Source: Leucogyrophana mollusca
Taxonomy: Eukaryota; Basidiomycota; Agaricomycetes; Boletales
Length of the DNA: 64,000 bases
Direction: 5' to 3'
NCBI GenBank assembly: GCA_021014945.1
Contig: MU266370.1
Location: forward strand, 1 to 64,000
Translations under genes and position numbers: made by a program
Notes under the pieces: generated by a model
Databases searched by the model: none
What the model was told of the DNA's origin: nothing
What the model saw: the letters and a program-made list of their open reading frames with translations, nothing else
In this document: positions 9,467 through 19,706 of the stretch, in pieces
Layout of the letters: every line of letters starts with the position of its first letter
Position numbering within the stretch: position 1 is the stretch's first letter

Positions 9467-12400
9467 ATGGATTCGACCAAATTTTCTGCAAATTCAAACG
9501 TTCCCCAACGCCGGCCTTCTGAGGCCTCTTTCGAGGAAGCGGAGTATTTTCCAACCCATGAAACGTCCTCTGTTTTCGAGGAGTCTGACGACGAATCGAA
9601 AAGTCGGACATGTCATCACCAAAGCCGACGTTGCGAGAGCCCTCCCCCTATAGCCAACCCCCCACCCTCGGATCCTGCATCTGCCGAGGACTCGTGCCCA
9701 TGCGGCCCCCCCAAAAAGGGCTCAAGGAACCTCGTCATTTGCATCGACGGCACGTCCAACAAGTTTGGAGAGAAGGTTCGCGCCATTTCATCACTGTCGT
9801 AGAATTTATCCCGCTGACTAGTGTTACAAGAACACGAACATCGTCGAGCTGTACAGCCAGATATGCAAGACGGACGAACAGCTCACGTACTACACTAGCG
9901 GTGTTGGTACCTCTGCGAAACCCATCGGTTCCTGGCACAACCTGCGTTCCGCCGGGCAGTGGGTCACTGACACGATAGATCTCGCTATTGCTTGGTGAGT
10001 CCCTTGACCATTCTTTTTGGGATGCGTTTTGATATCAACTTCGCAGGAACATGGAGAAGATCATCATGGGAGCGTATCGCTGGCTCTCTGATGTATACAG
10101 AGATGGCGACAGGATTTACCTCTTCGGTGTGTATGGCTCCTCGCGAGCGTTTAGGAATGCTACAATAGCTTTTCTGATGTAACCACAGGGTTTTCGAGGG
10201 GTGCTTATTTGGTTCGGGCTCTCGCAGGAATGATCCACGAGGTGACTATGGCTGCGGCCACATAAGTGTTTGTTCCTTGTCTGATTATTTCCGATATCAG
10301 GTCGGCCTCATCTTACCAGGGAACACCGATCAAATCGCATTGTGCGCCATGTACCTCCCGAGATACGACGTTAATTAACTCAGCGTTTTAGTGCATACGA
10401 AATGTACGCCGCCATCGACGGTCGTGAGCCTTCTCGCAGTGGTTCTGGGACTGGGAGTACCTCGAGCCCCGGACTCGGACGTGTCGCCACGCTCGATCTG
10501 ACCTCCGCTCAACGCGAACTCGGGGAAGCATCCCCAGCTTCTTCGAATAAAAAGGTGCGAGTGGACGCTGTCGCTGTGCTGTATGCTCCTAACCCTGCAC
10601 CCTCGTCCAGCGGTCCGACCATCGCGAACTAGCGTCCGTTTTCAAACGTACTTTTTCCAGGGGAGAAGTGCGAGTGCACTTTGTCGGAGTATGGTGTGTC
10701 CCTGGTTCTTTCGGGCTCGCTATCTGTCCTTATCTACCCGGACGCGTAGGGATACGGTATCCTCGGTTGGAATTATCCGACGCAGGACACTGCCTTCAAC
10801 GACGACGTCAAGTGGTCACATCTGTTACTTCCGACATGCACTAGCTCTGGATGAACGACGAGTCAAGTTTCAGCCTGATTACTTCTTCGACAGGAAGGAC
10901 AGAAAGGACGAGCCTCGTCAAGGAAAGCCGTCCGTGAAGGAAGTCTGGTTTGCCGGAAGCCACTCGGACATGTGAGCCCCTCCCACCTCAAATGGCGCTC
11001 ATATTCTCATATCGTGCACCGCAGTGGTGGGGGGAACAGATTTAACCCTAAACTACAAACTGGCGATATCCCGTTGCTTTGGATGAGGAGCGAAGCGAGC
11101 GTAGCTGGGCTCAAGCTAGTGCCAAAGGAAACCACTTGGAAGCTAACAGACCTGGAGAAAACGATAACCGAATCGCTGACTTTCGCTTGGTGGGCCCTTG
11201 AACTCCTGCCTTTCAAGCGGCATATGTATGGCGATTCGGAGAAACTTACATGGTGGAAGCGTTACATGTGGGTACCACCACGGCTTTGTTCATGAGAGCG
11301 CTAACTCGTGATGGCTCCAGTCCCCACCTGGGGCAGCCAAGGCGCGTTCTCGCGGGCCAGATGATCCATGCGTCTGCACTCTTCAAAAACAACTACAAGC
11401 CTAAGGCGCATATCAATGGAGCTTGGCCAGATACGTTGTACTGGAACGAACCCACCAGTCACGAGCGGCTCATGGGCCTGGGCGACATCTGGGAGAAGGA
11501 TTTATTCGACGTCACGACTGCGAAAACACTTTTAGACCATCTCAAGGAGAAGGACGAGCTCGACTTTGCCGATCGTCTGGCATTCATGGCTTGCTTTGGT
11601 GCGTGTCCTCGTCTGAACCAGCGAATCCGGACTGACGGTGACGCAGAGCACGGCCGAACAGCCATCAGGACTGTGAACGGGTGGGAATCGACCTTAAAGC
11701 TCAGGATCTCCAGTGAAAGCCTGCGCCTGCGTCTCAGCGCTGCTATAGTTTACAGCGCAGTTGGTCTGTCGTCTCTGTTCATTTGTGGGATTGGAGACTG
11801 ACCCGTGTTTATAGCCCCCGGGGAAGCGGCAGTTGAATGTCTCAGGGAAAAGCTCTCTTTCGTTGGCGAGATGCTAGGCAGTGAAGTGGAAGAGAGGCAG
11901 GCCCGCGCCTGCGCTGCGCTCCCGACGTTCTCGGAGCACAAGGACTTGGGGAAAGAACTCCTGACTGACAAAACGATTTCTCGTATCGTAAAACTCTGTG
12001 GGGGAGATGATAGCGGGGTCCAGCTCAATAGCACCCAGGCACTATCCTTGATTGTTCGCCGCTATCGTGAGCATTTGTTTTAAACATGCCCAAACGCACT
12101 GAGAATCCAGCGTTACTTCATCCATAGCCGAAGTAGTATCATAATCACCGGCACAAAGGGTGCGGTATCAGACCTCGCCATGCAGCTAAATACTTGCAAT
12201 CGTGAGTTCCATGGTACTGGTCTCCCTCACAATCTGACACTTTCCAGACGACCCTGTGATTGTGGCCGTACTAAGACTTCTTGCCGCTCTGGCTCCCAAG
12301 GGTACGCACGCCTTGTTTGCCCCGGTGCGCACCATTCACCGGAACCCGCAGGTGGTGTTCCAGATCCTAGCGCCCCACATGATCTTCCCAGTTATTCACC

Positions 12401-12912
12401 GAAACCCGCGGCTGGTGTTCCAGGTCCTAGCGCCCTGCACGATCTTCCCAGCCATTCACCAAGACCCGCCGATGGTGCCCGAGATCCTAGCGCTCCGCAT
12501 GAGCTTTGCAGTGTTGGTTTTGTTCTATCTTTGGTCAAACTGGTGAAGCGCTTCGATAGCCATGTTATGCCAGCTGCTCTCGCCACACTAGTCGCACTTT
12601 GCAATGACGGTGAGCCGTGACTCTAGAATACTCAGTGCACCCCCCTGATGCCGTCGTGAAGGTGAAATACGACAGTTGGTGCGAGAGTCCGAGGCACTTC
12701 AGTTGCTGGTGGAGATATCGAATCATCGTACGACTGAGATTAAGAAGTTGGGTGAGGATGCCATACGTGATCTCCGAAAACATAGTGCGTGCTAGGTTTC
12801 TCCAAGTGGGTGACACACTGAAACATCCACAGACGACATTCGGGTTGCGTTGAATGCTTTTGAGAAGCAGAGGAATCAGAGGAACCAGAAATTGCCTAAA
12901 CTCTTGACCTAA
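9467..12912 (+). CDS. DUF2235 (Tle1-like hydrolase) protein with ARM-like C-terminal region, copy A; probable frameshift
   Basis: Seventeen exons: 9467-9775, 9831-9994, 10047-10126, 10189-10241, 10301-10341, 10392-10554, 10611-10693, 10750-10971, 11025-11267, 11321-11598, 11647-11763, 11815-12066, 12128-12201, 12248-12301, 12352-12609, 12662-12784 and 12833-12912, about 865 codons. The DUF2235 hydrolase part runs from GSRNLVICIDGTSNKFG through NTNIVELYSQICKTDEQ, the nucleophile elbow GFSRGAYLVRALAGM, WDTVSSVG, RHALALDERR and KEVWFAGSHSD. DUF2235 is related to the bacterial Tle1 phospholipase catalytic domain. After FKNNYKPKAH come helical repeats resembling armadillo/HEAT, ending RNQKLPKLLT. 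Exons 12 and 13 do not join in frame with the natural donor at 12067, so one base is missing or gained, or a weak donor (GTTTTA, about 12077) is used. Exon 15 carries a 60-bp tandem repeat. Exon lengths match copy B almost exactly. Confidence 0.8.
12331..12510 (+). repeat. 60-bp minisatellite, three units, crossing a splice acceptor
   Basis: Units at 12331-12390, 12391-12450 and 12451-12510, about 85 percent alike by eye. Each contains attcacc, acccgc, tggtgttccag or a variant, and atcctagcgc. In unit 1 the acceptor ...acccgcag lies at 12344-12351; units 2 and 3 have lost the AG there and are read as exon. The coding result is a 20-residue repeat with the pattern SPxPAxG followed by PSAxHxL. 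Copy B has no such repeat. Confidence 0.85.
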
Positions 12913-13512
12913 CAATGTCACGAGTTTCGGAGTGCATGGAGAGGATACAGGCGGAATCGACCTCTTGGGTGGGCTGCAGTTGGGGCTCCTGTATCCGAGG
13001 TCGTCTCACCCATGGTTGATGTACAAATGTTGCTTCTGTCTTTGGACTCAGTGTCTTCATCAGTTTGTCGTACTTGATAATGAACCTCATGACTGCATCC
13101 TGGGCAATATCTTGAGACGACGTGATCGCATGCTGCAACGGTGGCGAACTGCTTGCGACCACATCTTTATAATATAAGCGCGAAACATCGTTAGAAGGCG
13201 CGAATGTGGGCTGGGTTGATGAACTCTCATCCAACACAACTCCACTGGCTCACGGCCACCCGCCGACCTGGAGACTTTGGTGATTTGGTCATGAAGACAT
13301 ACCATTCGAGAGGTCGCGGATAAAAGAAATGAGTCGAAATGGGGAGATATTGTATGTGCCTCAAGTGCAAAACACTACGGCCTATAGATTGGATCTACAG
13401 GGGCGTGCTTCTCGTGAGCGCGTTAAGAGGACCACCCTTCACGGAGCCCAAACGCCTTCTCCAACCGGCGGAGAGCAAGCTTCATATATGTATACATCAG
13501 TGCACAATAGAA
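12913..13512. other. Intergenic region between convergent genes, no gene seen
   Basis: The region lies between the stop of DUF2235 copy A and the stop of the aminotransferase-like gene. Open frames here give no recognisable product. Confidence 0.5.
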
Positions 13513-15270
13513 CTATCGACCACTGAGACTCACAAGCATCGTATCAGGTGGTAATGTGAACGTCATCCGAAATCGGGTCGGTATTTGGTCATGTGCACCT
13601 ATCGTGGCCCGCTTTCGAGGCAGCATTAACTCTAGGTCTGCTGGCAGCAACTGTTCACAATACATACCAGGAATACGCCATTATCGAGCATAATCCTGAC
13701 GCCGTTGTCCACCTTCACTTCGTCAGATGCTCCCTTGCCACTGAGTCGTTCCAAAATAGGATCAAGGTCCAAGAGAACAAACACCCCAGCGGAGGCAGGC
13801 TCATAACTCGGTCGCATCTCGTTTCAGAGCACTCTAACTGTCAAGGTGAGGAGTACTCACGAGATCTTGTGAAAATCGCACCAGCCCGCAACTCGCTCGA
13901 ATGCCTTCGTAAGTCTTATTCTGTTTTCCTCCAGAAACCATGTTCGAAACTTGGAATCATTAAGGACGGTGGCCATGATGGAGTCAGACGCGGAGGAAAT
14001 GGGTATTGGTCCGAGGGAAGCTCGGATAAGCTTCACCATGTCACCATTCTGTTGTGAGACAAAGACGCCAACTTTTAGACCCGAGACGCCGAAATCTTTT
14101 GCGGGACCCGCGAGAACATGAATCCGAGAGGGGTCGCAATCAGTCAAGGACCCCACGTCCATGCTCAGAACAGACTCGAAAGGTGTTGGGTTGGGGACCA
14201 CTGTCGACGGGAAGACCTCGTTTCCGTACACTTCATCAACCAGCAAGTGCAAGTCAAACTATGAAGGGTAAGAGTTTGCCGCTGACGAACCGAAGAGCAT
14301 CCTCAGCTCACCTTTTCCGCGAGAGTCGCATACGCTAAAATGGTCTCCTTTGGGTATACTCTGGCGAGGGGATTGTGTGGGTTACACAAAATCACGACTC
14401 GGATACGTGTTCCACTGGCATTGGATGCTTCGACGGCAGCAGAAATATATTCGATGGCAGCCAAGGACAGCGGGTCAACGTCTCGAGGGATATGTGCTGC
14501 TACGAGCTTGACTCGCGCATGATATCCGCTATCCCGAGGGAAAGAAGAATCTGGCAACGATATTATAATTAGTTTGATAACGCCTAAACCCCGAGAGGCA
14601 GAGCGTCACACTCACCATAATATGGCTGAAGATTACGGCGCTCAGTAAACTCAATGCGAGATATGGTGAGCTGGTATTGACCGTGGTAATCACCACCCCC
14701 TCTCCCTCGTCACATGTATGCCAGATGAACTGCGCATAGAGCGCCCCTAGGCCTGGCCCAGGCACTATCTGGTCTGAAGTAATCAATTCTCTCGGGTGAA
14801 AGGTCTCGTTGATGTACGTCCGCAAAGCTTGTTCGGTGTTCGGATAGAAACCTGACAATAAGGATACGCCTATCGATTCGATTCATTTTTAGTCAGGCGT
14901 GGAGCACGCAAAATAAAACGGGTGACCCACGGTATTTGAGATGAACCGGGTCCAAGTGAAAGTGCGAATGAATGTGCTATGGCGGGGTGTGTTATCATGG
15001 CGGGTCTGGCGATGTTGTCCACACGCAGACTCACCTGCAAAAGCTCTGGCGTCATAAGGGAGTTTTCAGCGGTAGCCATATTGATAACACCCTCTGGGTT
15101 GTGCTCGGCATCATAGTATTTTCCTGGTATGAAGCTGTCGAATTCGAAAGTGAACAAGATGAACGTACTCATCGACAGATAGTTTACTGCACGAGCTTCA
15201 CTTACTAGCGCACTGGTACATTCACGTCGTTATCCAGACGCGCCTGTCCACGGCGTGACAAGCGTGGCAT
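13513..15270 (-). CDS. ACC-synthase-like PLP-dependent aminotransferase (class I/II fold)
   Basis: Eight exons: 15270-15206, 15134-15035, 14976-14931, 14869-14651 (end uncertain), 14550-14312, 14258-13861, 13806-13668 and 13611-13513, about 434 residues. The N terminus MPRLSRRGQARLD, then YYDAEHNPEGVINMATAEN, matches the start of the 1-aminocyclopropane-1-carboxylate synthase subfamily. Further signatures are LRTYINETFHP, TCDEGEGVVI, VVILCNPHNPLARVYP (the NPHNP loop), HLLVDEVYGNEVF (Asp and Tyr contacting PLP), the AKDFGVSGLKVG segment with the PLP lysine, and RFRMTFTLP near the end. Fungal members are rarely shown to make ACC and many act on other amino acids, so the substrate is unknown. 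The exon 4-5 join is uncertain: the strongest donor (14615) breaks the frame, while a GTTTAC donor at 14650 keeps it. It may therefore be a gene in decay. It lies between the two inverted DUF2235 genes. Confidence 0.75.
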
Positions 15271-16639
15271 CACCCCAGCTGTAGCGATATAAGGGATGGC
15301 TCGAACCTTCGCGAACGCGAAGCAAGGGTAGTGAGAACGGGAATGATCAAGCCAGACGGCAGCGAGTAAGACGTACTCTGAGCGTGGCCTGGCTTATCAC
15401 TGCCCAGCGATAGCGGCGATCTGTCAAGTCAACGACTGCCCGCCCAGTAAAGATATGGCACAATCGATATAATTGTGTCTAGCGCCCAAGCTAATGCAGT
15501 GACACTTTCCCAGGTCTTACAGACGCTCAACGAGCGGGCCTGAACTTGAAGGGGTATCTACATAGAAACGGCTCTGAATAGCATTGTGCGAGTGGTATCC
15601 ATTCTAAACCAAACACTCAACCTACTGCCCATTCAGAAGCTCGGACTCTTCCTGGATCTGCAAGGAAAGGCATTGACATCACTATTCCGTGTAAAGCATG
15701 TGGATAAACCTACCCAGGGTCTATCCTGCCCCGTGACGTACTTCCTAGGGGGCCGCTTAAATCATGATACTCGTTCTATGTCCTTCTCGTCATACAGAGG
15801 GAACACGATCCCCAGTTCGAAGTTGACAATCTAGTTAAACCGAAGTTTGATCAGTCATCGTCAAAGCGCGTCGGTGATGAGTTGCCACCGACATTGAGCA
15901 CCGGGGACAGGACGATCGAACTTGAGGAATGAGTGTTGCTGAATCGCGAAACCGCTTGTTCAATACAACACTGTGTAGAAGAAGATTGCTTGGATACCCA
16001 AGCAATTTTGATTAGCGTATGGCCGTACGCTGCGTGAAATGGTGAGCAACCGGAGACGCGATGGGGAATGGTCGCTAACTCACCGCGGGTACGTTGCTGA
16101 GTAGTTCTGAGTGCGAGTCGACGTCTGTGTTTAGCCCGAGGTCAGCGGTCCAAAATCAGATTGCAGGGTCGCTACATGGATTGTCAGCAATCAGAAAGGA
16201 TGGGGAACAGTAGTTAACTCACCCGTATGTTGCTGAGTCCGAGTCGACGTCCAAGTTCAGCCCGAGGTCAGCGTGGCCAGTAAGTACTTAGAGGCAGAAA
16301 ATTACCCGGAGGCTCAACTGGACCGTGACTCGCAAGCCGATTTTGGCGGAGCCACAGAAAGACTGCCACAGACCCGCCCGACACAGCGCCCACATTGCTC
16401 ATGTAAAATGCTTTCCTTCTGTGTCCTGAGGGGATTCCCAAACACTCAGCTTAGCAGCTACGTCGGACTTGTATAGGTACCTAAGCTCTCGCGAGCATGA
16501 AAGGTATTCGTATTTAGAATCTCATCACCTCGCAATCGGCTGGATCGCTCGCAAAGGTGATCGAAGACCAACATCCCGACACACCACGTTTCACATATCC
16601 ATGTAACATCAGAAAACCAAGTAGCAGAAGTAGAGTACA
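15271..16639. other. Long intergenic region with an imperfect direct repeat
   Basis: No gene is supported. The segments 16060-16150 and 16199-16275 are imperfect copies of each other: both carry gatggggaa or a variant, taactcacc, gttgctgagt, cgagtcgacgtc and cagcccgaggtcagcg or a variant. They lie about 400 bp past the stop of DUF2235 copy B and well upstream of the aminotransferase-like gene. Their function is unknown. Confidence 0.55.
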
Positions 16640-19600
16640 TCATTTCCGCCATCGTCGCAGTGATTTCAAGTGATGCTGCTCCACCTCAACCATTGCTTCC
16701 CGAATGTCCCCTATGGAGCTCTCAGCATGTCATTTCGCACAGAGAAAACCGGCCCTACCATGTTGTCGAAGGCGGTCAAGGGCATCGCTACCCATCTTCT
16801 TGATATCGGCGGAGCGATGTACCGACATCTCCACTAACACCCCAAGAACTGGGGATCTCACAACCTGTTGGCGCATACCACCTTCACAGTGCCCTCAGGT
16901 TAGTATAGTAAGCTAAGACTCGAGGGTCAGTGACTTACCGTCCTCACAGAGCACGAGCAATGCATTTAGAGCAGCCGGTGTCACATAGAAGTCGAAGTGT
17001 CTCACTAGCCTGGTGAGCGAAGGAAGGAGGTTGAGGTTGCGAAGAGGAGCCAGAGCATCATCTGCAAGACTAGGTGTTAACCATGCTGGGAAAGTTGAGT
17101 CTTCCTCACCTTCGCGGGCTAGAGCAGCCAGAACCCTCAGTACAGCCACGGCCAGAGGGTCGTCTGGGATTGTCGACATCAAGTTCGAGGGGTGCATAGG
17201 CGGCGAAATAGGACTCACGCTTGCATGCGTTTAATCGCAAGCTGATGTCCGACACGGCACCATTGATGTGAACAATTCTGGACGGTATACTCTCTACGCA
17301 ATACCGGAAGTGTCAGCGTGAGATCACCACAACATGGGTCGGGACTTGCCATGTTGAACAATCAGTGATAGTGCCTGCGCGCTATTGAGCTGAACCCTGA
17401 TATTGTTGTTTTTCTTGTCTTGACAGAGGTCCACGACCAGCTTGAGCGTCTCATCGGTCAAGATCTTCGTTCTGAGAGTATCCTGTTTTGAGAATGTCGG
17501 AAGCGAAATGCAAGCACGACTTTGCTCCTCCTCATTATTGCTCCGTAACATTCCAGAGATGAAATCGATCTTGTCTAGCAAATATTCCACTGCGTCCGGA
17601 CCCGCTGTAGTCGTGATTAGTAAAATAGCGCAGAGGAATGTTTCGGGTTTCAACGAACCAACTTCACAATAAGCTACAGCGGCACTGAGGCGCACATACG
17701 CTCCTGAGTTTCCGATACGCATTTTTAACGTCGACTCCCAGCCTTCCACTTGCTGAATAGCTTCTCTCCCCTCGTCTGAGAATTGTCATATCACCATCGT
17801 CGATGGTCGAATTGAGGAAGCAACGTACCAAATCCGGCCATGAACGCCAAACGGTCGGCAAAATCGAGATTATCTTTCGCTTTAAGACCTTGTAGAAGAG
17901 TTTTCGCAGCTCCGTCGTCAAACAAATCTTTCTCCCACTGTGAGTCGAGTTGCGCGAGACGTCGGTGACTGGACTCCTCATTCCAGTACATCATTTCTGG
18001 CCAGTCTCCGTCAAAATGCGCCTTGGGCTTGTAGTTGTTCTTGAAGAGCACCGACGCATGGATCTTTTGACCGGGGAGAATCTGTCGGGATCCGCCCCCG
18101 TGAGGACTGCAAGCAACAAACTGGTGAGCATTCTTACAGCAAAGATGAATTTATCAATATACGCACATATAACGCTTCCACCACGGGAGACCTTTCTCGG
18201 GATCATTGGCATACATGCGCCGTTCGAAAGGCGCTATTTCAAGCAACCACCACCACGGTGTCAGGGATTCAATTGTCTTTTTCTCCAAATCCGTAAGCTT
18301 CCAAGTGGTCTCTTTTGGTACCAGCTGAAGGCCGGCGATATTTGCTTCATTTCTCATCCAAAGCAACGGGATATCGCCAGATTCCAGTTTATGGTTGTAT
18401 CTGTTTCCTCCTCCACTATTGACAACAATGTGGCATCTTAGCATGGGGTCAAGCTGAAAAAGATGCAGGAACGCTCACACGTCCGAGTGACTTCCCGCAA
18501 ACCAGACCTCTTTGACATCTCCATCGGTCGACTGATCCGCCTTTGTTCCAAAGATATAATCTGGCTGGAACTTGACGCGTCGTTCATCCAAAGCCAGTGC
18601 ATGTCGAAAGTAACAAAAATGTTCCTTTGACGTCGTTGTCGACGGCAGTGTCCTGTGCCTGATGATCCCGACGGAAGAGACAGTATCCCTGCGTAGTGAT
18701 TAAATCGAAATTGATGTCGAAGCTCTGCGAGTTTAGAGACACACCATACTCCAATGAAGTGAACTCGCACATGTTTTCTCGAAAACGTGGACTTGAAAAC
18801 CGACGCGAGTTCACGAGCGGTAGGGGGTTTGAGATCGGAGTTGGATGGGGGATGGCCAGCCGTGGGACTCGGAGGATTCTGCGTCTCGGGGCTAAGAGGT
18901 GGAGCGTTCCCGATAGCGGAGTACATTTCGAACGCACTGAAAAAGGTAGAGTCAAATCAAAATGCTACACAGCACAAAGGTAGTCGGACCCACAAAGGAA
19001 TCTGCTCTTTGTTGCCCGGTAAGATTAGGCCGACCTAGTTTATATAACAGTCAAACAAAGTGCGAACGTCAAAAATGTCACCCTCACCTCGTGAATCATT
19101 CCTGCGAGCGCTCGAACTAAGTAGGCTCCCCTGGAAAAGCCTGGGATTGTGTCAGAATGCTCACTATTGGCGGTCCCGGGAAAGCATACCAAAGAGGTAA
19201 ATCTTATCTCCATCTTTGTATACATCGGAAAGCCAGCGATAGGCCTTCATTATAATTTTCTCCATGTTCCTGCGAGGGTAGGGATCAAAACGATGACCAG
19301 AGAATAACATCAAGGAGACTCACCAAGCAATGGCGAGGTCAATCGTGTCAGTCACCCACCGCCCGACGGTCGTCAAATTGCGCCAGGAGCCGGTGGGTTT
19401 CGCAGAGGTACCAACACCACTGTTGTAGTAAGTGAGTTGTTCATCAGTCTTGCATACCTGGCTGTACAGCTCAATGATGTTCGTGTTCTTTTAATATCGG
19501 TCAGCATATATCATATAGAAAATAGTCAAAGGACATCATGAAACCTTTTTTCCGAACTTGTTGGACGTGCCGTCGATGCAAATGACGAGGTTCCTCGAGC

Positions 19601-19706
19601 CTTCTTTTGACCCGCATTTACAGTCTTGATCTCGCACCTCGTCGGCGGACGCCTCCGGAAGCGGAGGGAGGTCACTAAGGGCACCTCCTTGATTTGCCGT
19701 GCTCAT
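16640..19706 (-). CDS. DUF2235 (Tle1-like hydrolase) protein with ARM-like C-terminal region, copy B; intact
   Basis: Sixteen exons: 19706-19545, 19487-19324, 19269-19190, 19140-19088, 19034-18994, 18936-18745, 18688-18479, 18415-18167, 18106-17829, 17775-17659, 17604-17350, 17293-17219, 17163-17110, 17061-16939, 16881-16759 and 16710-16640. The sum is 2247 nt and 748 residues with no disruption. Domain order is as in copy A: GSRNLVICIDGTSNKFG, the nucleophile elbow GFSRGAYLVRA, WDTVSSVG, RHALALDERR, KEVWFAGSHSD, then FKNNYKPKAH and ARM-like helices (RACISLPTFSK, VAVLRVLAALARE, RHFDFYVTPAALNALL). The start MSTANQGG at 19706 is the first ATG; the frame upstream has only a GTG. Intron 11 uses a GC donor (gcaagt). 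Ten or more exon lengths equal those of copy A (164, 80, 53, 41, 278, 117, 54, 123), so the two are clear paralogues. The substrate is unknown; a lipase or esterase activity is inferred from the family. Confidence 0.88.

Noticed and set aside
15586..15834. Plus-strand open frame of 82 codons
   Set aside because: No domain, no splice partner and no promoter context; its length is within chance for this region.
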